64,000 nt of DNA, from assembly GCA_030789695.1 (NCBI GenBank), contig CM061141.1:168337079-168401078 (forward strand), read 5' to 3'. Every line of letters begins with the position of its first letter. The first letter of the stretch is position 1. Positions 1 to 10,808 of this stretch are shown here, in pieces. A program made the position numbers and the translations under genes. The stretch is from Scilla litardierei. Its lineage: Eukaryota > Streptophyta > Magnoliopsida > Asparagales > Asparagaceae. The notes beneath the pieces are model-generated. The model was not told the DNA's origin and ran no database searches. It worked only from the letters and a program-made list of their open reading frames with translations.

Positions 1-985
1 TTGGAGCTTGGAGCTATTTTTCGGAAATTTTGGAAGCAAGAAAGGCTATTTTGGGGATTTATTAAAACAAAGAATATATATATATAAGGCCTGCGGGCCG
101 GCCCAGTGTCCGGCCCGCTCTCAGTGCGGCTGAGCATACTGCTTTTCTTATTTAAAAAAGTGAGCAAGCCCGCTGGGGGGCGGGCACGCACAGCGCGCGT
201 GCCTGTGCCCAGGCAGCGGGCGCCATGCGCTCGCGGGTCGGGCGCCCCTGCGCCCGACCCGCAATGCCTTTAGAGGGAGTTTTGGGCGGGTTTTTGGCAG
301 GTTTGGGTCTGTTTTTCAACCCAGTTCGCCCCTTTGGCAGACCCGAAGTGCTGGGTGGAGATTTTATTGGTTTTGGGGGGCTGAAAACAACCCCATTCTT
401 CTTCCTACAAAAATTCTAGGGCTTGGGGGAGGTTGATGAAGCTTGAGGAGCTTGGAGGGGCACTTGAGAGTGGGAGATCTCATCTTGGAGTGACCCTTGG
501 GTGAAAATTTTCTATTCTCTTGTGTATTTTGATTTAGCTTTTGTGTTGTAATTGAATGATAGTTTTGAGTAAACACTTCTCTTTTTCATCAAGAATTTCT
601 AAATCTTGCTTGTGTGGTTGTGTTGTGCTTGTTGTTGTTGTTGGGTTGTGAATTCCATCTCTAGCATGATTTTAATCTCTAATTTGTGAATGATACTATG
701 AGTTAGGGTTGTTTATTAGAACCCCTAGTGGAAAATCCAAAGAAAGGCTCATTCTAGTGGACCCTCTCTATTGTGCTTTATGTTGATTACTCTTGAGTTT
801 CATTCATTACTTATTGCTCCCCACATGTTCGATGAAATGTCGCATCCTCCGATTGATCGTCCCTTAGCAGGGAGATCAATTGAGTTATATTTGGGATGAA
901 TCCCACGCCCACAACCTCACTCACATACACACCACATGAGTCCTCCTCGTTGCTTGCCGATTTGGCTCTCCACCCTTAGTGCGTA
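1..985 (+). repeat. Athila-like LTR, left copy, first part (cut by window edge)
   Basis: This stretch matches 14208-15149 nearly throughout, with a few percent differences by eye (for example 421-600 against 14585-14760). That second copy is the 3' LTR of the same element. The copy starts outside the window and breaks off at 985, where the gypsy element sits; it resumes at 10804. It includes a GC-rich part (90-240) and the U5-like AT-rich part. The short reading frames here are not genes. Confidence 0.85.
981..985. repeat. Target site duplication of gypsy insertion, left copy (GCGTA)
   Basis: The five bases before the gypsy element are GCGTA and the five after it (10804-10808) are ACGTA. The uninterrupted LTR copy has a single GCGTA at this point, so these are the two halves of a 5-bp target duplication with one later substitution. 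Confidence 0.8.
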
Positions 986-1870
986 TGTCACGCCCCGCTT
1001 CCCTAAAATGGAGGTGAGACGTGAGAAGGTCCGCACGAGAGAGGAGCTGTGAAGCCCCAAACCCGATAAGCGTCAATTTAGTATAAGCAGGTCCCTGTAA
1101 TCGCAAAAGAGACAACAACAATAATAATAAAGAGGCGGATATGAAATACCAATCCCAAAGTTTGTCCACAAAATATTCAACATCACAGAAAAGCCACCAG
1201 GCTAACAGAAAAGAGTCTAAGGCCCAGAACAAGGCCAACAAAATAACACAACATAACAGAGTATCAAACTAGGTGCCACGCACCGACAATTAAGCAGCCT
1301 AACAAAAGAAGCTAAACGAAGACACTAAGACTGATCCCCAGTATCAACGTAGTCCTCGATCAACGCGGGCCCTGACTCAGCGTCAGCGAACACCACGTCC
1401 TCAGCAAGTAACTCAGGCTCGGGCTCTAACATGTGTCACCCAAAAGAGAAAAGGGGCACATGTCAGCAAGTCGGAAGACTTGTGCAAGGAAACGGAAATA
1501 AAGGTAAACTAGCAACCTAGCAGTTAAAATATGGTGCATGACAAGTTAAGTAAGGTGGTAACAAGTAGAGTAAAGGAGAGTACAAGTGGAAAGTGGTTGT
1601 AGTGACATGTAATGTCAAGTAACAAGTACAAGTACAAGGGATCACTCAACGAGTGCCCTTTGCCCGCAGGCTGGTTTCAAGTTATCAAGTACAAGGGGTC
1701 ACTCAACGAGTGCCATATTGCCCGCAGGCTGTGTTGAGCTCGTTTTCTGGAGCACGGGCCAGAAGGTGCAAATGGCATAGGATTATGCCCACGCAAGGTG
1801 GGTGCCTAGCCGGAACAATAGTACAAGTATGTAGCAAAGCTACGCAATCACGATAGGTATTCAAGCATGC

Positions 1871-2125
1871 AATGACATGAGCAGTTTATACGCGCACCGT
1901 TAATTGTATTTAAACGTGACAGGCAAAATGCAATGACATGAACAGATATTCGCGTACCGTTTATTTAAATTAAACATGACAGGCAAAATGCAATAACATG
2001 AACAGATATTCGCGTACCGTTTATTTAAATTAAACATGACAGGCAAAATGCAATAGCAGTTAAGGATGCATGGATGACATGAACATTTATTACGCGTACC
2101 GTTAATTGGAAAGTAAACGTGGCAT
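1871..2125. repeat. 60-bp tandem repeat in gypsy 3' LTR
   Basis: About four units with a 60-61-bp period begin at 1871, 1932, 1992 and 2052. Each carries CAATgACATGAAC, a CGCGTACCGTT box and AAACATGACAGGCAAAATG. The last unit has diverged. Confidence 0.85.
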
Positions 2126-2777
2126 ACAAGCATGATGAGGGTGACGGACCAAGCTTCGTTGTCAAGCTAAGTCAATGGCGTCTAAACGGCTATCCTTTCA
2201 CCGTCTAGTCTCTTTTACGCTAAAGCAAGGTAAATGGCCTAAGACATGGCCCAAATCAAGAGATGCAAGTTTCACTTGCCTGATACCGGGATTGACGAGC
2301 AATGAAGATCGTCACACAAGCTAACTACGGAAAGATTCACTGTTATGGCAAAACAATTATTAGCACAATGATCCTAAATAAGTTTCTTATTAGAACCCTA
2401 ATCATCTAACAACCAATTTTATTAGGGTTTCACAATGTCAATGTGGGTTATGCTAAAATTAAAGGAATCGAGTATTACCGCGTAGGGAACGGAAGAATAA
2501 CGCCGAGCAACCACGGCGACGGAAGAAACGCTCCGGGGAACCTAGGGTTCAGATCTGGAAATGATTGGAGAAGTTTGGAGAAATAGGGTTTTGGGGGATT
2601 TTTGGGGGTTTGATGGAGATTTGGGGAAGATGAGGGGTAGAATGAGTGGAGGAAGGGTTTGGATGATGGAGGATGAGCTTGGATGAAGGAAATAGGGTTT
2701 GAGGGAGATGGGGGCTCAAAGGGGGGAGAAATTAGGGTTTTGGGTCGTGAGGGAGGAGAAGAAAACGTTTGGAGGGG

Positions 2778-2785
2778 TATTTATA
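2778..2785 (-). promoter_or_regulatory. TATA box of gypsy 3' LTR
   Basis: Same TATAAATA as in the 5' LTR. From this copy, transcripts would read out leftward into the interrupted Athila LTR. Confidence 0.6.
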
Positions 2786-2829
2786 GAGTTTGGTGGTGGC
2801 TAGGGCAAAACTAGGGTTTCCTGCACTGC

Positions 2830-3246
2830 TTAGTCGGTCAAAGAACAACTGCTGACCGACTAGTTTGAGAACTAGTCGGTCGGTTGACCAACGCAGACCG
2901 ACTAAGTGTAAACAGTAACTCCAGTCGAAAATCTAAACTAAGAGTTAGTCGGTCCAAGAACAACTACTGACCGACTTGTTTGAGATCTAGTCGGTCGATG
3001 AACGTTCTTAGACCGACTAAGAGTAAACAGTAACTAGTGTCAAAAATAGTTGATGAGTTAGTCGGTTAAAGAAGCATTGCCGACCGACTAGTTTGCAACC
3101 TAGTCGGTCAACCAACGTTCTTAGACTGACTAACGATAAACAGTAACTCCTGAATAATTTAGAAAGCCAACTAGTCGGTCCAAGAAGGATTGCCGACCGA
3201 CTGGATCGTCATCTAGTCGGTCGGTGCCCCTTCTTATACCAGCTAA
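2830..3246. repeat. Four ~114-bp units with inverted TAGTCGGTC / GACCGACTA pairs (3' LTR)
   Basis: Units start at 2830, 2945, 3058 and 3171 (the last is partial). Each full unit has two TAGTCGGTC copies facing two GACCGACTA copies plus a TAAACAGTAACT tail. In element sense the block lies just upstream of the TATA box at 2778-2785, in the U3 position where enhancer repeats of LTR elements lie. The regulatory role is inferred. Confidence 0.8.
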
Positions 3247-3515
3247 TGAGCACAAAAAGTTCCGATACGGAGCGCGGGGCCCCGTGATCGATTCCTAAGA
3301 CTCCTAGGCTTGATCTAATAGTTAGATACGACCGTTATGAAGTCCGTCACGAGTGACATACTTCGAAATCGACGATCCTAAGGAAGAAACGATAAAATAC
3401 GACGAATCGATCGAAAATGAAAACTACGGAGACGAAAACCACACATGAGGAGAAAATCCACCAAAACATATGTTATATTATATTAAATCCAGATACATGA
3501 AAAGCAGTCGTTACA

Positions 3516-3530
3516 TCCTCCCCAACTTAA
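3516..3530 (-). other. Polypurine tract of gypsy element
   Basis: The minus strand reads AAGTTGGGGAGGA directly against the 3' LTR start (TGTAACG). This is the usual place and composition for the plus-strand primer. Confidence 0.85.
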
Positions 3531-3561
3531 GAAAAATTCCGTCCTCGGAATTTCCGAATAC

Positions 3562-6500
3562 TCACGAGTCCGGAAACAAAAGCGGGAAACGCTCTCGCAT
3601 CTCATCCTCATTCTCCCAAGTAGACTCTCCAGGTGAGCCGTGTCGCCACATTACCCTCACAAGATTGACAATCTTGTTCCGAAGCGATTTCTGACGCCTG
3701 TCCAGAATCTGCACTGGATGCTGGTCATACGTCAAATCTGGGCGAACGGTAATCTCCGAAAAATCCACAGCATGAGATGGATTGCTAATGTATCGACGAA
3801 GCTGCGACACATGGAAAACATTGTGAACTCCTTCCAAAGATGGCGGCAAGGCCAAGCGATAAGCTACCTCGCCAACCCTCTCCAAAATGTCAAACGGTCC
3901 AATGTATCGCGGGCTCAACTTCCCACGCTTCCCGAAACGAATCACACCACGATTCGGGGAAATCTTCAAGAACACATGGTCGCCCGGCTGAAACTCCAAA
4001 GGACGACGTTTAGCATCCGCCCAATGCTTAAAACGGTCCTGAGCAATCCTCAACCTCTCCCGAATATTCCTGACGATATACACGGCCTCCACAATCATCT
4101 CAGGTCCCAACAACTCCCGATCACCAACGTCATCCCAACTCAATGGCGATCGACATTTCCTCCCATAAAGAGCGGCGAAAGGCGCCATGCCAATACTCGC
4201 CTGGAAGCTGTTGTTGTAAGAGAACTCCACCAAATGTAGATGGTCCTCCCACGAACCCTTGAAATCCAACATGCACGCCCTCAGCATGTCTTCCAAAATC
4301 TGAATCGTCCTCTCGGACTGGCCATCCGTCTGCGGATGGTACGCCGTGCTGAAACTCAGACGCGTACCCAAACTCTTCTGCAAACTCTGCCAGAACTGAG
4401 ATGTGAACCTCATGTCTCTGTCAGACACGATACTCACAGGGACTCCATGAAGTCGCACGACCTCCTCCATATATCTCCTCGCTAGCGCCTCAGTGGACTG
4501 TCCTACTCGGAACGGAATAAAGTGCGCAGATTTGGTCAATCGATCTACGATCACCCAAATCGCGTCATTCTGCTTCGGACTCCGAGGTAGCCCAGTCACG
4601 AAATCCATAGTGATGTGTTGCCACTTCCACTCTGGAATCGGAAGCGGTTGTAGCAACCCGGCCGAACGCTGATGCTCCGCCTTCACTTGCTGGCAAACCA
4701 AGCACTTGGCTACACTCTGAGCCACGCTCCTCTTCATACCATGCCACCAATAATTCAGACGAATATCCTGGTACATCTTGGTGCCACCAGGATGCACAGA
4801 ATACGGCGAACTGTGTGCCTCCACCATCAGCTCCTCTCTGATATCCCCAGCTGGCACACACAACCTGGCTCCGAACCTCAGCGAGCCATCCTCATGAATC
4901 AAAAAGTCAGTCCGCAGACCGGCTTCCACCTGCTCCCGAATCCTCACCAGCTTCGGATCCTCAGCCTGGCCAGCCTTAATCCGATCCACGATCGTCGACT
5001 GTACCTGCATGTACATCAACGACGAAGCCTCTCCAGGAAGAACAATCTCCACGCCAGACTCGCAGAAATCCTGCTGCAATCTCCACTGCGAGGTCAAAAT
5101 CATCATTGCTGGAAGCCTACTCAGCGCATCAGGGACCACATTCACCTTGCCAGGGTGAAACTGCAAATCAATCTCATAATCCGCCATAAGCTCCAAACAT
5201 CGACGCTGTCGCATGTTGAGCTCTTTCTGAGTGAAAATATACTTCAAGCTTTTGTGATCGGTGAAAATCTTCACTTTCTCACTCAGCAGGAAGTGCCTCC
5301 AAATTTTAAGAGCAAACACAACGGCAGCCAACTCCAAATCATGCGTCGGATAATTCTTCTCATGAACCTTAAGCTGACGAGACGCATACGCCACAACATG
5401 CCCATGCTGATGCAACACACAACCGAGACCCTTGCCAGAAGCATCGCAAAAGATCTCAAATCCACCGCTGCGATCAGGCACAACCAGAATAGGGGCAGTC
5501 GTCAACCTCTCCTTCAGAATACCAAAAGCACCCTCACAATCACCCGACCAAACAAAAGCAACATCCTTCCACGTCAACCTGGTCATCGGCTCAGCAATAC
5601 GAGAAAAGTCCTTAATGAAACGCCGATAGTAACCAGCAAGTCCAAGGAAACTCCGAATCTCAGACGCTGACGACGGAACAGGCCACTCTCTGATGGCCCG
5701 AATCTTCTCGGGATCCACTGAAATACCATCTCCAGTCACCACATGCCCGAGAAAAGCAACTCTATCCAGCCAAAACTCACACTTCGAATACTTAGCATAC
5801 AAACGATGCTTCCTCAAAATCTCCAACACCGTCCTTAAGTGCGAGGCATGCTCTTCCTCCGACTTCGAATAGATCAGAATGTCGTCAATAAAGATAACGA
5901 CAAACTTGTCCAAAAAGTCGTAGAAAATTAGGTTCATCAGATTCATGAAAACTGCGGGCACGTTAGTTACGCCGAAAGGCATAACCACAAACTCATAGTG
6001 TCCATACTTCGTCCTGAACGCTGTCTTCGGAACATCATCCTTCTTCACCTTCAACTGATGGTAACCACTCCTCAAATCCAATTTGGAAAACACCCTCGAA
6101 CCTCCAAGCTGATCAAAAATATCATCGATGCGAGGCAACGGGTACTTATTCTTAATGGTCACCGCATTCAACTCCCGATAATCCACGCACATGCGACGCG
6201 AACCATCCTTCTTCTTTACCAGCAACACCGGTGCTCCCCACGGAGACACACTAGGATTAATATAACCCTTCAGCATAAGCTCATCCAACTGCCTACGCAA
6301 CTCCTCCAACTCTGCTGGCGCCATACGATATGTTGCCTTCGAAATGGGCTGCGCACCTGGAACAAGATCGATAGAAAATTCTAGAGCCCGATCAGGCGGC
6401 AATCCAGACATCTCCTCGGGGAAGACGTCACCAAAATCTCGCACCACAGCTGGCCACTCCATCTCCATCTGCATAACCACAGCCTCCACCGGCCTGGCCC

Positions 6501-6906
6501 GAAATCTGACAGGACCAAGCGAACTGCTACCACGACTGAACTCAAATACCGGATGTCCGGGAATCTCGAACACCACCTTCTTCCTCCGACAGTCAATCGT
6601 AGCATAGAAGCTCGCAAGCCAATCCATCCCAAGGACCGCATCGTAATTGATGATGTCGTGGACAATGAAATCAGCACAAAGCTCACGCCCACAAACCACC
6701 AATGGGCAAGAATTGCACCCACGATGCACCGAGACTACACCGTTCCCTGTGACGATATTCCAACTCTTAGGAAGAGAGGACGTTGACAAGGAATGCTTCT
6801 CCACGAAGCTCCGGGCCAAAATGCACATCGATGCACCAGAGTCAAAGAGGACTCGTGCAGGAAATGTGCAAACCAAAACCACACCTAACAAGCAATCAAC
6901 CATCAA
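3562..6906 (-). CDS. pol: Gypsy pol: protease, reverse transcriptase, RNase H, integrase, chromodomain-like end
   Basis: This 1114-codon open frame encodes the enzymes that copy the element RNA and insert the cDNA. In order: aspartic protease (DSGAS near residue 22), reverse transcriptase with the YHQLK region (D277) and FIDDIL (D341, D342), RNase H (D488, E525, D550), an integrase zinc finger (H698, H705, C735, C738), an integrase core D768-D829-E865 with the classic 35-residue D-E spacing, and a chromodomain-like tail (about 1065-1110, key WRHG and ESTWE). The RT motif B reads [10 protein letters not shown], with V where A is usual before PA. The first codons, including the only nearby ATG (6903), fall inside the proposed intron 6885-6997, so the mature product likely begins with Gag. 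The frame is closed upstream by TAG at 6910-6912. No internal stops. Confidence 0.95.
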   Translation of the reverse strand: MMVDCLLGVVLVCTFPARVLFDSGASMCILARSFVEKHSLSTSSLPKSWNIVTGNGVVSVHRGCNSCPLVVCGRELCADFIVHDIINYDAVLGMDWLASFYATIDCRRKKVVFEIPGHPVFEFSRGSSSLGPVRFRARPVEAVVMQMEMEWPAVVRDFGDVFPEEMSGLPPDRALEFSIDLVPGAQPISKATYRMAPAELEELRRQLDELMLKGYINPSVSPWGAPVLLVKKKDGSRRMCVDYRELNAVTIKNKYPLPRIDDIFDQLGGSRVFSKLDLRSGYHQLKVKKDDVPKTAFRTKYGHYEFVVMPFGVTNVPAVFMNLMNLIFYDFLDKFVVIFIDDILIYSKSEEEHASHLRTVLEILRKHRLYAKYSKCEFWLDRVAFLGHVVTGDGISVDPEKIRAIREWPVPSSASEIRSFLGLAGYYRRFIKDFSRIAEPMTRLTWKDVAFVWSGDCEGAFGILKERLTTAPILVVPDRSGGFEIFCDASGKGLGCVLHQHGHVVAYASRQLKVHEKNYPTHDLELAAVVFALKIWRHFLLSEKVKIFTDHKSLKYIFTQKELNMRQRRCLELMADYEIDLQFHPGKVNVVPDALSRLPAMMILTSQWRLQQDFCESGVEIVLPGEASSLMYMQVQSTIVDRIKAGQAEDPKLVRIREQVEAGLRTDFLIHEDGSLRFGARLCVPAGDIREELMVEAHSSPYSVHPGGTKMYQDIRLNYWWHGMKRSVAQSVAKCLVCQQVKAEHQRSAGLLQPLPIPEWKWQHITMDFVTGLPRSPKQNDAIWVIVDRLTKSAHFIPFRVGQSTEALARRYMEEVVRLHGVPVSIVSDRDMRFTSQFWQSLQKSLGTRLSFSTAYHPQTDGQSERTIQILEDMLRACMLDFKGSWEDHLHLVEFSYNNSFQASIGMAPFAALYGRKCRSPLSWDDVGDRELLGPEMIVEAVYIVRNIRERLRIAQDRFKHWADAKRRPLEFQPGDHVFLKISPNRGVIRFGKRGKLSPRYIGPFDILERVGEVAYRLALPPSLEGVHNVFHVSQLRRYISNPSHAVDFSEITVRPDLTYDQHPVQILDRRQKSLRNKIVNLVRVMWRHGSPGESTWENEDEMRERFPLLFPDS

Positions 6907-6997
6907 ATCCTAGTCTAGCAAACAATCATGAGCAAGCAACCAACATAATCAAAGATCAAACTAACTAAGGAAGATAAATAGCTAGAATGAGCGTTAC
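6885..6997 (-). other. Probable spliceosomal intron joining gag to pol
   Basis: On the minus strand the segment begins GTAACG after ATTGTAG and ends TTGCTTGTTAG before GTGTGG. It is 113 bp and T-rich, unlike the GC-richer coding on both sides. Removing it leaves the first base of a gag codon (6998) and the next two bases (6884, 6883), which restores a codon and enters the pol frame exactly. The gag frame closes at 6915-6917 and the pol frame is closed at 6910-6912, so the two frames never overlap and one ribosomal frameshift cannot join them. The joined product would be about 1484 codons. Splicing itself is inferred. Confidence 0.75.
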
Positions 6998-8129
6998 CTA
7001 CAATAACCTCATCCACGACCATGCTCTCCTCCTCAGTCATCAGAAAGGCCTGCCCTCTCGGCGGAACAGCCTGCCGAAAGGCCTGTCTCTGTGGAACAAG
7101 AGGCGCTCCACGTCCAACGGGCACAGGAGCTCGCTGCTGCAACGGCTGTGCTGCAATAGGAGCCCGCCAAGGCTGCCTCGACTTCGGACACTCCCGGATG
7201 GTGTGGGCAGGATCTCCGCAGACAATGCACTGTCCCAGAAACCTCCTACACTGATCCCTGAGGTGTCCAGTCTTGCCACAGAAATGGCAAGTCTTCAGAA
7301 TAGGCCCTCCTGGCCTCTTGAACTGCACCGGATGATTAGGCTTGAAACCAGGCCTAACCACCGCCCTGGCCTGCTCCATAGGCCTCTTCCCAGCACCGGA
7401 AACATGTCTCTTCCTCTGATTCAAATTCAACTCTTGCCGCCTCACAGCAATCAGGACCTTCTGATATGTCTCCAAGTCAGAAGAGGTCACAAAGCTCTGA
7501 AGCTCCAAGGCCAGTCCCTGAAGAAACCGCTGAGCTTTCTCATCGGCATCTTGCACCATCTTAGGTGCAAAACGACTGAGCCTCGTGAACTCTTGGTGGT
7601 ACTGATCCACCGACAAGCTCCCCTGCTTCAGATCTATAAAGCGCTGCAGCATCACCTGCCTAGCAGCCTTCGGGAAGAACTCTCCATCAAATCTGGACTT
7701 GAAGGTAGCCCAAACTATCGGCTCCACCAGCATCTTCTCTTCAGCATCCCACCAGTTTCTGGCATTGTCCTTCAGCTGCCTCTTAGCCAAATCAACCCAT
7801 CCAGCAGGGTTAATCTTCGCCATCGCCAGGTTATCCTCAATGTTCCTTATCCACTCGTCGGCAGCCAGAGGACCCACAGAACCATCAAAATATGCGGGAC
7901 CCAGCTCCCGAAATTGCTTCGCTCCTGGCTCAGAGCGAGGGGCATCCGGAAGAGCCCGGGCAGCTCGAGCAAGTGGAGCATTCTGGACTTGCAGAAGCAC
8001 GCCCTGGTGCACTTGCATCATCTGGAGCATCATCCGCATCATCTCACCATTGGTGGGTTCCCGCTCAGGCTCCTCATCATGAGGGGGCGCACCACTACCT
8101 CCACCACGGGTGAATCGCCTTCCTGTCAT
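6915..8129 (-). CDS. gag: Gypsy gag, capsid and nucleocapsid
   Basis: This 404-codon frame forms the particle that packages element RNA in the cytoplasm. The ATG at 8129 lies 143 bp after the 5' LTR with no earlier ATG in frame. Residues 80-240 form the plant retrotransposon Gag core (WWDAEE, FKSRFDGEFFP, LSRFAPK). Two CCHC knuckles follow, C281-x2-C-x4-H-x4-C and C301-x2-C-x4-H-x4-C. A Pro/Gln/Arg-rich linker leads to residue 377. The last 27 residues, hydrophobic and unlike Gag, are read from the proposed intron, and the frame ends at TAG 6915-6917. If the intron is removed, residue 377 continues in frame into the protease. Confidence 0.93.
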   Translation of the reverse strand: MTGRRFTRGGGSGAPPHDEEPEREPTNGEMMRMMLQMMQVHQGVLLQVQNAPLARAARALPDAPRSEPGAKQFRELGPAYFDGSVGPLAADEWIRNIEDNLAMAKINPAGWVDLAKRQLKDNARNWWDAEEKMLVEPIVWATFKSRFDGEFFPKAARQVMLQRFIDLKQGSLSVDQYHQEFTRLSRFAPKMVQDADEKAQRFLQGLALELQSFVTSSDLETYQKVLIAVRRQELNLNQRKRHVSGAGKRPMEQARAVVRPGFKPNHPVQFKRPGGPILKTCHFCGKTGHLRDQCRRFLGQCIVCGDPAHTIRECPKSRQPWRAPIAAQPLQQRAPVPVGRGAPLVPQRQAFRQAVPPRGQAFLMTEEESMVVDEVIVGNAHSSYLSSLVSLIFDYVGCLLMIVC

Positions 8130-8272
8130 CTAGTGACACAGAAAACGAAGCAGATTAGACTCATAGCTTATGACTCGGATATCGAATTCATTTGTTGGAC
8201 AATCTTATATTATTATTGTTATCCCTGATAATTGCAGTTACAGAGCGACCTGCATGGGCCACCACTAAAACC
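8130..8272 (-). other. Gypsy leader with candidate primer binding region
   Basis: The leader between 5' LTR and gag has no TGGTATCAGAGC (initiator-Met) site of the kind usual for this clade. A 14-base box at 8247-8260, read on the minus strand as GGCCCATGCAGGTC, lies 12 bases from the LTR. It recurs 6 bases from the LTR-like fragment at 15994, so it is the best candidate for the priming site or another conserved leader element. Confidence 0.5.
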
Positions 8273-9156
8273 TGTCACGCCCTGCTTCCCTAAAATGGAG
8301 GCGAGACATGAGAAGGTCCGCACGAGAGAGGAGCTGTGAAGCCCCAAACCCGATAAGCGTCAATTTAGTATAAGCAGGTCCCTGTAATCGCAAAAGAGAC
8401 AACAACAATAATAATAAAGAGGCAGATATGAAATACCAATCCCAAAGTTTGTCCACAAAATATTCAACATCACAGAAAAGCCACCAGGCTAACAGAAAAG
8501 AGTCTAAGGCCCAGAACAAGGCCAACAAAATAACACAACATAACAGAGTATCAAACTAGGTGCCACGCACCGACAATTAAGCAGCCTAACAAAAGAAGCT
8601 AAACGAAGACACTAAGACTGATCCCCAGTATCAACGTAGTCCTCGATCAACGCGGGCCCTGACTCAGCGTCAGCGAACACCACGTCCTCAGCAAGTAACT
8701 CAGGCTCGGGCTCTAACATGTGTCACCCAAAAGAGAAAAGGGGCACATGTCAGCAAGTCGGAAGACTTGTGCAAGGAAACAGAAATAAAGGTAAACTAGC
8801 AACCTAGCAGTTAAAATATGGTGCATGACAAGTTAAGTAAGGTGGTAACAAGTAGAGTAAAGGAGAGTACAAGTGGCAAGTGGTTGTAGTGACATGTAAT
8901 GTCAAGTAACAAGTACAAGTACAAGGGATCACTCAACGAGTGCCCTTTGCCCGCAGGCTGGTTTCAAGTTATCAAGTACAAGGGGTCACTCAACGAGTGC
9001 CATATTGCCCGCAGGCTGTGTTGAGCTCGTTTTCTGGAGCACGGGCCAGAAGGTGCAAATGGCATAGGATTATGCCCACGCAAGGTGGGTGCCTAGCCGG
9101 AACAATAGTACAAGTATGTAGCAAAGCTACGCAATCACGATAGGTATTCAAGCATG

Positions 9157-9412
9157 CAATGACATGAGCAGTTTATACGCGTACCGTTAATTGTATTTAA
9201 ACGTGACAGGCAAAATGCAATGACATGAACAGATATTCGCGTACCGTTTATTTAAATTAAACATGACAGGCAAAATGCAATAACATGAACAGATATTCTT
9301 GTACCGTTTATTTAAATTAAACATGACAGGCAAAATGCAATAGCAGTTAAGGATGCATGGATGACATGAATATTTATTACGCGTACCGTTAATTGGAAAG
9401 TAAACGTGGCAT
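9157..9412. repeat. 60-bp tandem repeat in gypsy 5' LTR
   Basis: This is the same array as 1871-2125 in the other LTR. One unit has CTTGTACC instead of CGCGTACC. Confidence 0.85.
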
Positions 9413-10065
9413 ACAAGCATGATGAGGGTGACGGACCAAGCTTCGTTGTCAAGCTAGGTCAATGGCGTCTAAACGGCTATCCTTTCACCGTCTAGTCTCT
9501 TTTACGCTAAAGCAAGGTAAATGGCCTAAGACATGGCCCAAATCAAGAGATGCAAGTTTCACTTGCCTGATACCGGGATTGACGAGCAATGAAGATCGTC
9601 ACACAAGCTAACTACGGAAAGATTCACTGTTATGGCAAAACAATTATTAGCACAATGATCCTAAATAAGTTTCTTATTAGAACCCTAATCATCTAACAAC
9701 CAATTTTATTAGGGTTTCACAATGTCAATGTGGGTTATGCTAAAATTAAAGGAATCGAGTATTACCGCGTAGGGAACGGAAGAATAACGCCGAGCAACCA
9801 CGGCGACGGAAGAAACGCTCCGGGGAACCTAGGGTTCAGATCTGGAAATGATTGGAGAAGTTTGGAGAAATAGGGTTTTGGGGGATTTTTGGGGGTTTGA
9901 TGGAGATTTGGGGAAGATGAGGGGTAGAATGAGTGGAGGAAGGGTTTGGATGATGGAGGATAAGCTTGGATGAAGGAAATAGGGTTTGAGGGAGATGGGG
10001 GCTCAAAGGGGGGGAGAAATTAGGGTTTTGGGTCGTGAGGGAGGAGAAGAAAACGTTTGGAGGGG

Positions 10066-10073
10066 TATTTATA
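10066..10073 (-). promoter_or_regulatory. TATA box of gypsy 5' LTR
   Basis: The minus strand reads CTCTATAAATACCCCTCC, a strong plant TATA context, about 45 bp downstream (element sense) of the TAGTCGGTC array. This would drive transcription of the minus-strand element, with the start expected near 10035. Confidence 0.65.
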
Positions 10074-10117
10074 GAGTTTGGTGGCGGCTAGGGCAAAACT
10101 AGGGTTTCCTGCACTGC

Positions 10118-10534
10118 TTAGTCGGTCAAAGAACAACTGCTGACCGACTAGTTTGAGAACTAGTCGGTCGGTTGACCAACGCAGACCGACTAAGTGTAAA
10201 CAGTAACTCCAGTCGAAAATCTAAACTAAGAGTTAGTCGGTCCAAGAACAACTACTGACCGACTAGTTTGAGATCTAGTCGGTCGATGAACGTTCTTAGA
10301 CCGACTAAGAGTAAACAGTAACTAGTGTCAAAAATAGTTGATGAGTTAGTCGGTTAAAGAAGCATTGCCGACCGACTAGTTTGCAACCTAGTCGGTCAAC
10401 CAACGTTCTTAGACCGACTAACGATAAACAGTAACTCCTGAATAATTTAGAAAGCCAACTAGTCGGTCCAAGAAGGATTGCCGACCGACTGGATCGTCAT
10501 CTAGTCGGTCGGTGCCCCTTCTTATACCGGCTAA
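10118..10534. repeat. Four ~114-bp TAGTCGGTC units (5' LTR)
   Basis: Same block as 2830-3246. Here the second unit keeps GACCGACTA where the 3' LTR has a T in place of A, and the third unit keeps GACCGACTA where the 3' LTR has GACTGACTA. All full-length pairs are therefore intact in this copy. Confidence 0.8.
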
Positions 10535-10803
10535 TGAGCACAAAAAGTTCCGATACGGAGCGCGGGGCCCCGTGATCAATTCCTAAGACTCCTAGGCTTG
10601 ATCTAATAGTTAGATACGACCGTTATGAAGTCCGTCACGAGTGACATACTTCGAAATCGACGATCCTAAGGAAGAAACGAGAAAATACGACGAATCGATC
10701 GAAAATGAAAACTACGGAGACGAAAACCACACATGAGGAGAAAATCCACCAAAACATATGTTATATTATATTAAATCCAGATACATGAAAAGCAGTCGTT
10801 ACA

Positions 10804-10808
10804 ACGTA
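10804..10808. repeat. Target site duplication of gypsy insertion, right copy (ACGTA)
   Basis: Pairs with GCGTA at 981-985; one mismatch at the first base. Confidence 0.8.

Larger units (their letters stand above)
986..3515 (-). repeat. Gypsy 3' LTR (left on plus strand)
   Basis: This 2530-bp copy starts TGTCACGCC and ends GTTACA on the plus strand, so in element sense it runs TGTAAC...GTGACA. It contains a short tandem duplication (about 1635-1735), a 60-bp repeat array, the TAGTCGGTC repeat array and a TATA box. Differences from the other LTR are mostly transitions; two of the first ten lie within the first 36 bases. Confidence 0.95.
986..10803 (-). mobile_element. Near-intact Ty3/gypsy chromodomain retrotransposon (Tekay/Del-like)
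   Basis: This 9.8-kb element lies on the minus strand with LTRs at both ends, a polypurine tract, open gag and pol frames and a target duplication. The order protease, reverse transcriptase, RNase H, integrase, chromodomain-like tail is that of plant chromoviruses. The short chromodomain-like end (around pol residues 1065-1110) and the twin CCHC knuckles of Gag fit the Tekay/Del clade. The LTRs differ at about 20 positions in 2530 by my reading, so insertion is recent. It inserted into an older Athila-like LTR. All key catalytic residues are present, so this may be an autonomous copy if gag and pol are joined by splicing. Confidence 0.95.
8273..10803 (-). repeat. Gypsy 5' LTR (right on plus strand)
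   Basis: This 2531-bp copy of 986-3515 is the promoter-bearing LTR for the minus-strand element. It carries one extra G in a G run near 10010 compared with the other LTR. Confidence 0.95.

Noticed and set aside
3640..6913. Long open frames on the plus strand opposite pol (up to 332 codons at 4672-5670)
   Set aside because: They lie entirely antisense to a well-conserved pol and have no recognisable domain.
6987..8228. 413-codon plus-strand frame opposite gag
   Set aside because: Antisense shadow of gag; Leu/Ser/Arg-rich reading typical of reverse frames.
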